Assembly (NCBI RefSeq): GCF_016908395.1
Contig: NZ_JAFBDU010000002.1
Span: 744,001 to 808,000, forward strand
Source: Metabacillus crassostreae
Lineage (GTDB): Bacteria; Bacillota; Bacilli; Bacillales; Bacillaceae
Reading direction: 5' to 3'
Length of the DNA stretch: 64,000 bases
Position numbers and translations under genes: made by a program. This document shows, piece after piece, positions 1 to 7,678 of the stretch. The notes under the pieces are model-generated. The model worked only from the letters and a program-made list of their open reading frames with translations. It was not told the DNA's origin and made no database searches. Numbering within the stretch: the first letter of the stretch is position 1; the number at the start of each line of letters is the position of its first letter.

Positions 1-1001
1 CGGAATAAGTAAGCAATATTATAAATTTGCCCCTCTTCCTCAACAACATGTGATCCACCAATAATGTTAACATTGTAACGTACTGCTAGCTCTGTAAATA
101 ATTCGATATAATCCTCAGTGAACTCTGTTAAGCGCTGAATAGCTTTACTTGGGACCTTTTCATCGAGAAATGACATAAGCTGAGTTGTGAAAATTTCGGG
201 AAATACAGCAAAGTCAGAGCCCGCATCAGAAGCAACATCAGTATAGTACTCCACCTGTTTAGCGAATTCTTCAAACGAAGAAATCTGCTTCATCATATAC
301 TGAACAACACAAATACGAACAGGGTAAGATGTTTTGTAAAAACGTTTTGTATTAGGTTGGTAATCTACATTATTCCATTCCATAAGTGTTGCATATTGAT
401 ATGATGCCATATCATCAGATAAATAATTTGGGTTAATTCTCATTAAAGTGAACTCATTAAGTAGCTGGAAGGAAAGAACCGGATCATATACTTTATGTAA
501 TGAAACCTGTTGTACATATTCTCTAGGAGATAATTCATCTGCATATTTATAATAGTTAGGAATACGACCTCCAATGATAATACTTTTCAAATTCATTCTT
601 CTAGCAAAATCTTTCCTCGCTTCATATAAACGGTGGCCAATTTTCATTCGACGATAATTTGGATGTACCATAACCTCAATACCGTACATATTATAACCAT
701 CTGGATCATGGTTAGTGATGTAACCATTGTCGGTAATATCATCCCAAGTATGACGATCATCATATTCATCGAAATTAACTAAAAGACTAGAACATGAACC
801 AATAATCTTTCCTTCAAACTCTGCACAAAATTGCCCTTCTGGAAAATGCTCTAAGTGACTTTCCAAGTGGTCACGCTTCCACGGTGTCATTCCCGGAAAG
901 CATTTTAATTGTAGCTTCAAAATCTCGTCAATATCTTTTTCTTGGATATTACGGATAATCATTTTCTTCTCAAATTTCGATAAGTCCAGTTTTTCAGACA
1001 T
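1..1001 (-). CDS. yhcX: Bifunctional GNAT / carbon-nitrogen hydrolase, YhcX-like, 3' end outside window
   Basis: The frame is open from an ATG at 1001 to the left edge, giving 333 residues of a longer protein. AAAGGAG lies just upstream of the start. The first ~200 residues read as a GNAT acetyltransferase: a loop with CFPGMTPW, then EVMVHPNYRRMKIGHRLYEAR, the acetyl-CoA-binding R-R-x-x-x-G-x-R type motif. From about residue 235 a nitrilase-superfamily fold begins (YPVRICVVQYMMKQ, then DFAVFPEIF, which carries the first catalytic Glu). The Lys and Cys of the nitrilase triad would lie outside the window. This fusion matches B. subtilis YhcX, and the next genes are yhcW and yhcV in the same order. 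The substrate is not known. The family call is firm; the function is inference. Confidence 0.88.
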   Translation of the reverse strand, partial: MSEKLDLSKFEKKMIIRNIQEKDIDEILKLQLKCFPGMTPWKRDHLESHLEHFPEGQFCAEFEGKIIGSCSSLLVNFDEYDDRHTWDDITDNGYITNHDPDGYNMYGIEVMVHPNYRRMKIGHRLYEARKDFARRMNLKSIIIGGRIPNYYKYADELSPREYVQQVSLHKVYDPVLSFQLLNEFTLMRINPNYLSDDMASYQYATLMEWNNVDYQPNTKRFYKTSYPVRICVVQYMMKQISSFEEFAKQVEYYTDVASDAGSDFAVFPEIFTTQLMSFLDEKVPSKAIQRLTEFTEDYIELFTELAVRYNVNIIGGSHVVEEEGQIYNIAYLF

Positions 1002-1200
1002 TTTTACTAACTCCTTTAATCTAGATAGTTAAAGCTTCTTTTCTGAAAGATGTTGTCAAATCATTTAATTAGTTCTCTTGAGCAGTTTTTTCACTAAAAG
1101 ATAACCTTTTAGTGAATAAGTGACTATAGATATATAGCACCTTATTTCAAGGTAGTTTATGCAAAGACAGCTATTAGTTAAAAAGGTATAATACCCTTTA

Positions 1201-1857
1201 TTATTTATTTAAAACCATAACTAACTCCTTTAAATCCATATGAGCCATTGTTTCTAGTCGGTGCTCAACTTCACAAAAATCTAAATTCTTAGTTACTGAG
1301 TTAGGTACAATCACACATTTCATTCCTGCTCGTTTTGCCGCCAATGCCCCATTTGCTGAATCTTCGAATGCAATACATTCCTCAGGCTCAACATTCAAGC
1401 ATTTTGCTGCTTCTACATAAAGTGCAGGATCCGGTTTTACTTGCTCCACATGATCTGAAGTACGAATGCATTCAAACTCATCTAACAAATTTAATCGTTT
1501 TAAATGTGTGGAAACCCATTTATAGCTAGAGCTGGATGCCAAACCTACTTTTAATCCTAGCTCTTTAGCCGTCATAATATAATCTATTACTCCCGGTCTT
1601 GCTTCTTCAAGATGAATTCGTTTTGTAAACCTTTCTTCTAGTTGTTTCTTAATACTGCTATGGTCAATTACTTTATTTGCTTGTTCTTCTAAATATGTAT
1701 AAGGACTAAAATCAGACTTTGTTCCAATTACTTTTCCCCAAACACTTAATGGCAACTCACAATCATGCTCTTTAAAAATTTCTGATAACACTTCATATTC
1801 ATGTGTTTCGGTATCTAAAATTAACCCATCAAAATCAAAGATAATAGCCTTGATCAT
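1201..1857 (-). CDS. yhcW: HAD-superfamily phosphatase, YhcW-like
   Basis: A 218-residue HAD hydrolase of the beta-phosphoglucomutase/phosphoglycolate phosphatase type. Motif I is FDFDGLILDTE near residue 7, with the nucleophile Asp and general acid Asp two residues later. Motif II is the ASSSS stretch near residue 110, the conserved Lys is in VKPDP, and motif III is FEDSANG near residue 164. The helical cap lies between motifs I and II. It removes phosphate from a small phosphorylated metabolite, probably a sugar phosphate; the substrate cannot be told from sequence. It lies between yhcX and yhcV as in B. subtilis. A separate 222-residue HAD protein of the same class sits at 22488, and only that one has a sugar-phosphorylase partner. 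Confidence 0.85.
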   Translation of the reverse strand: MIKAIIFDFDGLILDTETHEYEVLSEIFKEHDCELPLSVWGKVIGTKSDFSPYTYLEEQANKVIDHSSIKKQLEERFTKRIHLEEARPGVIDYIMTAKELGLKVGLASSSSYKWVSTHLKRLNLLDEFECIRTSDHVEQVKPDPALYVEAAKCLNVEPEECIAFEDSANGALAAKRAGMKCVIVPNSVTKNLDFCEVEHRLETMAHMDLKELVMVLNK

Positions 1858-1928
1858 TGTATACCATCTCCTCTTCCTACATTATACAAAACACGATCTT
1901 CTTTTTCACGTTTCCACCTTTGAAATCA

Positions 1929-1957
1929 AAAAGAGGTATGACATAATGTCACACCTC
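1929..1957 (-). terminator. Rho-independent terminator after yhcV
   Basis: The stem is GAGGT-TGACA / TGTCA-ACCTC with single-base bulges and a short loop. On the minus strand it is followed by CTTTTTGATTT. It would end transcription from yhcV after the 21-bp repeat array, so those repeats would lie in the yhcV 3' untranslated region. Confidence 0.6.
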
Positions 1958-1965
1958 AAATGAGA

Positions 1966-2091
1966 TATTTGCTCTTTGTTATCGTTTATTTGCTGTTTCT
2001 CATCATATATTTGCTGCTAAAGTTAATATATTTACTGTTTTCATTACTTTATTTGCTAATACCAGCAATATATTAGTTTTTCGACATTAAA
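1966..2091. repeat. Six-unit tandem repeat with exact 21-bp period
   Basis: The octamer TATTTGCT (or a one-base variant) starts at 1966, 1987, 2008, 2029 and 2050, each exactly 21 bp apart. A sixth degraded copy, TATTAGTT, starts at 2071. The other 13 positions of each unit are less conserved. The array lies between the yhcV stop codon and the terminator before yhcW. No open frame spans it convincingly. A second array with a 21-bp period lies at 40561. Confidence 0.8.
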
Positions 2092-2112
2092 TGACAAAAT
2101 CCAAAAACCTGC

Positions 2113-2538
2113 TTAAGAAGTTTTATTCGGTTCAGAAATGTTTGTTAATGCTACTCCTGCAGCATGATCGCTCATTTCATTAGTTGCTAAGTCTCCTAAC
2201 GCAACAATACCTACTAATTGATTATTTTCAACAATTGGTAGACGACGAATTTGATGCTGTGCCATTATTTTCGCAGCTTCTTCAACTGACATAGACGTAT
2301 GACCTGATACAAGATTTGTTGACATAACCTGTGATACAGGAGTTGAATTTTCTAACCCCTTTGCAGTTGTACGAAGAGTAATGTCTCTGTCTGTAATAAT
2401 TCCTCTTAGCTGACCATTATCAACAACAGGAATTGAACCCACATTTGATTGCTCCATCAATGTCGCAGCTTCTTTAATTGTTTGTTGTGAAGATACTGTT
2501 GCAACATTAGTTGTCATACATTCTTGAATTGAATTCAA
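2113..2538 (-). CDS. yhcV: Tandem CBS-domain protein, YhcV-like
   Basis: A 141-residue protein made of two CBS domains and nothing else. CBS1 covers about residues 5-65 (MTTNVATVSSQQTIKEA ... SIPVVDNGQLRGIITDRDI). CBS2 covers about 70-130 (MSTNLVS ... IRRLPIVENNQLVGIVALGDL). CBS pairs bind adenosyl nucleotides such as AMP, ATP or SAM and usually regulate a partner. Length and position match B. subtilis YhcV. No partner enzyme is fused to it or obvious beside it, so the ligand and target are unknown. It is probably cytoplasmic because there is no signal or membrane segment. Confidence 0.87.
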   Translation of the reverse strand: MNSIQECMTTNVATVSSQQTIKEAATLMEQSNVGSIPVVDNGQLRGIITDRDITLRTTAKGLENSTPVSQVMSTNLVSGHTSMSVEEAAKIMAQHQIRRLPIVENNQLVGIVALGDLATNEMSDHAAGVALTNISEPNKTS

Positions 2539-2752
2539 TATAATCCTCTCCTTTCATAGTTAGTATGAACAGTTAAGGAAACTTTATAGATGTAATATTT
2601 CAAGCATTTGGTTTAAAAATTACCAAACACTTTATCAGTATTTCAGCCAAGTTTTAACTAAAAATAATTATAATGAAAAATCATCACAAGCTTGTCACAA
2701 TCTATCTATTTTACAGGAGATTCAGGAAGGCTTATAATTTAAGGAAAATAAT

Positions 2753-3202
2753 ATGAGTGAGAGGTATACTATGTCGGTCTCTTTTAATAAAAGGGTAGAA
2801 AATTTACTATCCATTGGTTGGGTTGCTTCATTTATCGCAACATTAGGAAGCCTATATTTTTCTGAGGTAATGAAATTTACTCCATGTGATTTATGCTGGT
2901 ACCAAAGAATTTTTATGTATCCTCTTGTGATTATCTTAGGGATAGGAGTTTTCAAAAAAGATGCTTCTATTGCGCTGTATACATTAATTCTTTCAGGAAT
3001 TGGTGGGTGTATTTCACTTTACCACTATGGAGTTCAAAAGATAGATTTCGTAGAAGAAAACTCTATTTCTTGTGGGATTGTGCCATGTTCAGGTGAATAT
3101 ATCAATTGGCTTGGGTTTATTACAATACCTTTCTTAGCATTAACAGGATTCATTATTGTATTTGTAACAAGTTTATTAATTCTTAAGAAAGCAGGTAAAT
3201 AA
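2753..3202 (+). CDS. bdbC: Disulfide bond formation protein BdbC (DsbB family)
   Basis: A 149-residue membrane protein with four predicted transmembrane helices. The DsbB-type redox pairs are visible: C-D-L-C in TPCDLCWYQR near residue 44 in the first outer loop, and a second cysteine pair in SCGIVPCSGEY near residue 105. It would reoxidise an extracytoplasmic thiol oxidase and pass electrons to quinone. The ATG at 2753 has AAGGA seven bases upstream; an in-frame ATG six codons later is an alternative. A thioredoxin-fold gene starts one base after its stop, so the two are an operon. The pair sits between yhcV and yhcU, where I recall no such genes in B. subtilis 168. Confidence 0.88.
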   Translation: MSERYTMSVSFNKRVENLLSIGWVASFIATLGSLYFSEVMKFTPCDLCWYQRIFMYPLVIILGIGVFKKDASIALYTLILSGIGGCISLYHYGVQKIDFVEENSISCGIVPCSGEYINWLGFITIPFLALTGFIIVFVTSLLILKKAGK

Positions 3203-3203
3203 T

Positions 3204-3671
3204 TTGAAAAAAATCTTACTATTTGGTGCAGTTATTTTAATTTTATTCGGAGGTCTTGCGTTCGTTACTACGTATCAAAATAAACAAAAAGCTGAAGGAA
3301 ATGTTTATGGAAAAGCTAATCTGGATTCTGCTACAATTGCTCAATTAGATGATCCAAATTATCAAAACATCATTCTTCCAGATCAGCTTGAAACAAAGCT
3401 TGAAAATAAAGAAGACACGATCGTTTATTTCTTTAGCCCACGTTGTGAGCATTGTGTTGCAACAACACCTGTTTTAATGCCAATCGCTGAAGACGTTGGT
3501 GTTGAGATTAACCAATTAAACTTATTAGAATTTGAAGATGCATGGAATGAGTATAAAATTACTGGTACCCCTACTCTTGTTCATTATCAAGATGGAAAAG
3601 AAGTTGATCGTGTTGAAGGATCTAGTACAGAGGAAGCGTATCGTACATTATTAGAGGAATGGAAACAATAA
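3204..3671 (+). CDS. Membrane-anchored thioredoxin-like oxidoreductase, BdbC partner
   Basis: A 155-residue protein with an N-terminal hydrophobic helix (about residues 3-24) without a lipobox, so probably a membrane anchor facing outward. A thioredoxin fold follows. The active site is CEHC in FFSPRCEHCVATTP (about residues 77-90), and the cis-Pro loop is TGTPTLVHY near residue 128. The start is TTG, one base after the bdbC stop, so the genes are translationally linked. By position it is the thiol oxidase or isomerase that works with BdbC on secreted proteins. It is shorter than a classical DsbA/BdbD because the helical insertion is reduced. Calling it the BdbD counterpart is inference. Confidence 0.82.
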   Translation: MKKILLFGAVILILFGGLAFVTTYQNKQKAEGNVYGKANLDSATIAQLDDPNYQNIILPDQLETKLENKEDTIVYFFSPRCEHCVATTPVLMPIAEDVGVEINQLNLLEFEDAWNEYKITGTPTLVHYQDGKEVDRVEGSSTEEAYRTLLEEWKQ

Positions 3672-3680
3672 TAGTAAAGC

Positions 3681-3719
3681 AAATCAAAAAAACGCGAAAA
3701 TCCGCGTTTTTTTTGATTT
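3681..3719. terminator. Bidirectional terminator
   Basis: A long stem, AAATCAAAAAAACGCG pairing with CGCGTTTTTTTTGATTT around a short AAAATC loop. It lies between the bdbC operon (+) and yhcU (-), with T-rich arms on both strands. Confidence 0.85.
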
Positions 3720-3727
3720 CGTTTAAA

Positions 3728-4132
3728 TTATACTAACCATGTGTTAGCCGGTTTTATAAATTGACTAAATTCTCCGACTTGACTTTCCGCTTCTCTAAAT
3801 TGTGTAAAAGAAAACGGAAAGAAATATCCATATTCATTTAATGTTTGACAATTACGTTCGAACATTTCTTGATACTCTTTTTCATGTCTGCAATCCTCAA
3901 TTAAATCTAACACAGCAATAACTGCCTGTAAGCTTGATATGATATGGAAGGCATCCTTCAAAGTACCATTATAAAATTGATCAGTTTCTTGTGGCTGAAG
4001 TACTTTTTGTTCTTTTAGCTCCATGATTTTATCATCTGGAAAGAATTTCGGGAAAATTTCAGTAAAAATCTGATCTACTAACTCTGCAATATGGTTTTCT
4101 TGCTCTTCTGTAGAGGCAACAACAACCTTCAA
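3728..4132 (-). CDS. yhcU: Conserved protein of unknown function, YhcU-like
   Basis: The open frame extends to 4246, but I place the start at TTG 4132, giving 134 residues. This codon follows AAAAGGGTGA at good spacing, and the upstream 38 residues look like untranslated leader. The protein begins LKVVVASTEEQE and is acidic, mostly helical and soluble. It shows no catalytic motif that I recognise. Its length and its place beside yhcT fit B. subtilis YhcU (about 131 residues). The function is unknown. Confidence 0.75.
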   Translation of the reverse strand: MKVVVASTEEQENHIAELVDQIFTEIFPKFFPDDKIMELKEQKVLQPQETDQFYNGTLKDAFHIISSLQAVIAVLDLIEDCRHEKEYQEMFERNCQTLNEYGYFFPFSFTQFREAESQVGEFSQFIKPANTWLV

Positions 4133-4306
4133 ATAAATCACCCTTTTTTCACCTATTAAAACTACTAATATATTTAACTTCATTAAGCATACCATTCGAT
4201 TATTAAACTTGGTAGAGGTAAGTCTTACCGGAACTAGATTGTACATCCATTCAGAGTTAGGTATACTTTCTATACGATAAAATTAGTGTGTAAAGGATTG
4301 ATATTC

Positions 4307-5200
4307 TTGAAACGAAATGGTGAATGGCTCGAAATAATGATACCTACTGATTGGGCGAACCAAACTGTTTTTCATACATTAACAACTCAATTAGGAGTTT
4401 CAAAAGCAACAATACAGAAATGGAATTCAGCTACAGCCATTAAAAGAAACAATGAAAAAGCTGATGTGAATCATAGAGTTCAACCTGGTGACTGCCTCTC
4501 TCTACACTTATTTAAAAAAGAGGGATACGGAGTATTACCAGAGAAAAAAACTCTTTCGATTCTTTATGAAGATGATCATTTGTTAATTGTAAACAAGCCT
4601 GCTGGAATTGATACACACCCAAATCAGGAAAATCAGCTAGGTACACTAGCAAATATTGTCGCTTATCATTATCAGCAACATAATATACATATACGAGTAA
4701 GACATATTCATCGTCTTGATAAAGATACATCAGGAGCGATCATTTTTGCTAAACATGATCTTTCTCATTCTCTTTTAGATCAAGCTCTTCAAGCAAAAAA
4801 AATCAAACGAACTTATTTAGCACTTGCTGAAGGAAATGTGAGCCCATCAAAAGGGACAATTAATAAAGCCATTGGAAAAGATCGACATCATGCTACACGA
4901 CGAAGGGTTTCGCCTAATGGACAACAAGCTATAACTCATTACCAGGTTGAAGAATACAAACCAAATACCAACTTATCAACGATTTCACTTCAATTAGAAA
5001 CAGGTCGAACACACCAGATAAGAGTTCATTTAAGCTTCATTGGTCATCCTCTTGCTGGTGATTTATTATATGGAGGAAAGACGAATAAAATTAAAAGACA
5101 AGCTTTACATTCCTCCAAGGTTTCACTTGATCATCCGCTCTCAAATGAGAAATTGACTGTTGAAGCACCATTGCCTAAGGATATGCTAATACTTATGTAA
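4307..5200 (+). CDS. yhcT: RluA-family rRNA pseudouridine synthase, YhcT-like
   Basis: It isomerises uridine to pseudouridine in structured RNA, probably 23S rRNA. The catalytic motif HRLDKDTSG, with its nucleophile Asp, is near residue 140, and RTHQIRVHLSFIGHPLAGD is the C-terminal RluA/RluD signature. The N-terminal ~85 residues form an S4-like region (GVSKATIQKW). The frame opens at GTG 4286, but TTG 4307 follows AAAGGA by nine bases and is the better start (297 residues). The exact target uridine cannot be told from sequence. It is next to yhcS and yhcU as in B. subtilis. Confidence 0.88.
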   Translation: MKRNGEWLEIMIPTDWANQTVFHTLTTQLGVSKATIQKWNSATAIKRNNEKADVNHRVQPGDCLSLHLFKKEGYGVLPEKKTLSILYEDDHLLIVNKPAGIDTHPNQENQLGTLANIVAYHYQQHNIHIRVRHIHRLDKDTSGAIIFAKHDLSHSLLDQALQAKKIKRTYLALAEGNVSPSKGTINKAIGKDRHHATRRRVSPNGQQAITHYQVEEYKPNTNLSTISLQLETGRTHQIRVHLSFIGHPLAGDLLYGGKTNKIKRQALHSSKVSLDHPLSNEKLTVEAPLPKDMLILM

Positions 5201-5220
5201 TTTCCGATATAAGAGAAAGT

Positions 5221-5252
5221 AAAGAGGTGATCGTCTAATTGATCACCTCTTC
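5221..5252. terminator. Terminator between convergent yhcT and yhcS
   Basis: A perfect stem, AGAGGTGATC / GATCACCTCT, with an eight-base loop and a T-rich flank, placed between two convergent genes. It probably works in both directions. Confidence 0.85.
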
Positions 5253-5264
5253 TAGTTTTAAATA

Positions 5265-5843
5265 TTAAACTTCCTTTTTCTTCGCATAAATTATATATCG
5301 CTGTGGTGCATTTCCAACATAGCTAAAAGGATAACATGTTGTTAATAGTAACTCTTCTTTTTCATTTTGAAGAGTAATGATGCTGAGATCATCAGCTTCT
5401 ACAATTTTCGTATCAATTATTTCATATTCAAAGCTACCATATGGTAAAACCATTTCAAGGGAATCACCTATTTCAAGTTCACCAGCATTTCTAAAAACTG
5501 TATCTCTATGTCCAGATAAAACGATTTGTCCGTTTTCCTCAGGATAATAGCTACCTTTATAATGGCCAACACCTTTTTCAAGATCATCAGGATCTGTGCC
5601 TTCAACAATTGGCAGATCTGCCTTCAGCCGTGGGATTTGTAAAATACCTATAGCTTCTCCCATAGGAGGCTTAAATGTACCATCCTCTTCCTTGTATACA
5701 TCCTTACTTGGTGGTGCCTCTACAATAGCTTTTGCTTCATTTAATGAGTTCGTTGTTTGCATTTTCGTATCAGCTATTTCCCATACTGCATATCCGACAA
5801 TACAAAGTCCTACAACAATTAATAAATATGATAGTTTCTTCAT
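5265..5843 (-). CDS. yhcS: Class D sortase, YhcS-like
   Basis: A 192-residue transpeptidase that links sorting-signal proteins to the cell wall. An N-terminal helix (about residues 4-23) anchors it. The catalytic His is in VLSGHRDTVFRN (near residue 112), the Cys is in LLLTTCYPFSY (near residue 170), and the Arg is in APQRYIIY about 12 residues later. Length and motifs match class D sortases such as B. subtilis YhcS. In B. subtilis the substrate nuclease YhcR is encoded beside it. Here the neighbour is an oxidoreductase, and no LPXTG/LPDTA-type protein is visible in the window. Confidence 0.88.
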   Translation of the reverse strand: MKKLSYLLIVVGLCIVGYAVWEIADTKMQTTNSLNEAKAIVEAPPSKDVYKEEDGTFKPPMGEAIGILQIPRLKADLPIVEGTDPDDLEKGVGHYKGSYYPEENGQIVLSGHRDTVFRNAGELEIGDSLEMVLPYGSFEYEIIDTKIVEADDLSIITLQNEKEELLLTTCYPFSYVGNAPQRYIIYAKKKEV

Positions 5844-6042
5844 TAATCTACTACCACTCTTTCCCCAAGGTTAATACATTCATTATAACATAGAGGAAAT
5901 TTATATTTTACTATTGATCTTGATAAAAACACCTAACAATTGTAAAAATTTCGTAAAGATTTGGCAGTACTCAACAACAAAGTTTAACACCGACTATTAA
6001 TTTAAATGGACAAAAAAATCCACCTCGACTAATAAAGTGTGA

Positions 6043-6621
6043 CTATAAAATATCAACTATTCCATTTACTTCTTTTAACATAACTTCCCTAGCTTCTTTA
6101 TTAATATGCTGTACAGAAAAAAAGAACTTATGTGTGATTACATCAAGACCACAATAATCTAAAATTCCAACATCAACTACTGTCTCCATTGATGATACTA
6201 GCTGATTAGGTTTCATTATATCCTCTTGTTGACCTGTTGTTTGAAAAACAACTACTTTCTTTTCTTTAAGAAGACCTTCGGATTCGCCTTTAGTAAATCT
6301 AAAGGCAAAACCATTTGTAAACACTCGATCAATATAACCTTTTAGTATGGCAGGCATCCCATTCCACCAAGTTGGAAAGATCATAACTAGATTTTCAGCC
6401 CAAGTAATATAATCCTGCTCTTCCTTTATGTCTTTTGGAAGTTCGGTTTGATAAAAGCTCGAATAATTATCTTCCTTTAAAACTGGATCAAACTTCAATT
6501 TATATAAATCACGAATTTTCACTTCATGTTTTTTAAACTCTAAATGCTGTTTTACTTCATCACAGATTGCTCTATTAAAACTATCCTCACATGGGTGTGC
6601 TAGAATAATGAGTGTTTTCAT
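6043..6621 (-). CDS. Flavodoxin-fold NAD(P)H (quinone) oxidoreductase
   Basis: A 192-residue protein of the KefF/MdaB/YwrO class, which uses FMN or FAD to reduce quinones or similar electrophiles. It begins MKTLIILAHPCEDSFNRAI, the flavodoxin-like beta-alpha start with the His-Pro pair. FPTWWNGMPAILKGYIDRVF near residue 75 is the family's flavin-contacting signature, and VFQTTGQQ follows. A GTG/ATG-rich extension upstream gives 196 residues, but GGAGG is properly spaced for ATG 6621. A 24-bp dyad lies about 120-145 bp upstream and recurs upstream of the GH65 gene, suggesting regulated expression. The physiological substrate is unknown. Confidence 0.85.
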   Translation of the reverse strand: MKTLIILAHPCEDSFNRAICDEVKQHLEFKKHEVKIRDLYKLKFDPVLKEDNYSSFYQTELPKDIKEEQDYITWAENLVMIFPTWWNGMPAILKGYIDRVFTNGFAFRFTKGESEGLLKEKKVVVFQTTGQQEDIMKPNQLVSSMETVVDVGILDYCGLDVITHKFFFSVQHINKEAREVMLKEVNGIVDIL

Positions 6622-6741
6622 TATTTCCTCCATAACGACATTTTCACTTACAACTCAAACTGTGAACTTCATTAACATCATTTACTGTTGAGCATATTGA
6701 TCTTGATTTAATTAGTATACCTAGAAAAAATGTCGTTATTC

Positions 6742-6765
6742 ACTTAAACAAACGTTTAATTAAAT
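6742..6765. promoter_or_regulatory. Candidate operator dyad, copy 1 (identical to 25654-25677)
   Basis: A 24-bp sequence centred on the perfect palindrome AAACGTTT, with outer arms matching at 9 of 12 positions, in the gap between the oxidoreductase (-) and the B12-binding gene (+). The same 24 bases recur exactly at 25654. Exact duplication of a dyad in two unrelated upstream regions suggests a shared repressor of TetR or LacI type. The regulator is not identified. The rest of the 6622-6982 gap is AT-rich, with a possible -10 TATAAT at 6942. Confidence 0.5.
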
Positions 6766-6982
6766 CCCTACAATACTTAGTTCTTAAAGATCCATAGATA
6801 AAACATAGGAATTAAGGATATCATCAGTTTGAGTATTCTTATTAGCAAAGTAAAGAAAATCATGATATGTTTAAACAAGAATAGAGCTGAGATATCCTTA
6901 ATTTGCAAGTATTATATAGATGAAGTTTAGTAGATATTTAGTATAATAGGTACTAGATTAAGTTAGAAAGGAATGAAATCAG

Positions 6983-7633
6983 TTGACTGATTTAACAAAA
7001 AAGTTTGCTCATTTCCTCTTACTTGGTGATACTGCTAGTTCCTATAAGTTAGTAGAAAAGTTACTTTTAGATGGATATTCTTCTTTATATATTTATGAAA
7101 AAATCATAAAAGATGCATTATATTATATAGGTTATCTTTGGGAAATTGATGAGATAGGTATTGCAGATGAACATTTAGCAACTGGAACTGCTGATTTTAT
7201 TATTACTAAGCTTCAGTTATTATTTAAAGAACATGATAACCATCAGCAAAAACAAGCTATGTTATTTTGTCTTGAGGGTGAAGAGCATTATATTGGAATC
7301 AAAATGGCGGCTAACATTTTCAAAGAACATAATTGGAATGTAAAATATTTAGGACCTAATTTACCACTTCAGCATGCTATTTATTTTGCAAACAAATCGA
7401 AACCTGATGTTGTTTGTCTTTCACTTACGATGTCCAATCAATTAAAGAATTTATCACATTATATTACTTCTCTAGCAGAACTGGATCATAAACCTACAAT
7501 TATTGTAGGCAGTAGACTTTCCGTAAAATATGATCTTACGAATTTCATACCCAAAAATGCAATAGTTATTTCAAATTTAGAGAAACTATCAAGCTGGATA
7601 ACAGAGCAAAAGGTTCTTGAAAAGGCATATTAA
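6983..7633 (+). CDS. CarH-like cobalamin-binding sensor without DNA-binding domain
   Basis: A 216-residue protein with two domains. Residues ~1-85 form the helical cap of methionine-synthase/CarH type and contain W53, then nine residues, then E63-H64: the W-x9-EH motif known from CarH/LitR photoreceptors, where the Trp covers the adenosyl group of AdoCbl. Residues ~90-210 form the Rossmann-like B12 domain with E100-x-H102-x-x-G105, the base-off/His-on ligand motif. The MerR DNA-binding domain of CarH is absent. In Thermus CarH the residue after the Trp is His132, which ligates cobalt after light; here it is Glu54, so photochemistry may differ. The start is TTG after AAAGG. A PAS-like gene follows. 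Cobalamin binding is likely; light sensing is inference. Confidence 0.8.
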   Translation: MTDLTKKFAHFLLLGDTASSYKLVEKLLLDGYSSLYIYEKIIKDALYYIGYLWEIDEIGIADEHLATGTADFIITKLQLLFKEHDNHQQKQAMLFCLEGEEHYIGIKMAANIFKEHNWNVKYLGPNLPLQHAIYFANKSKPDVVCLSLTMSNQLKNLSHYITSLAELDHKPTIIVGSRLSVKYDLTNFIPKNAIVISNLEKLSSWITEQKVLEKAY

Positions 7634-7678
7634 TATTTCATTACAATCATATAACTTAAAAAAGGTGTGGTGAACAAA

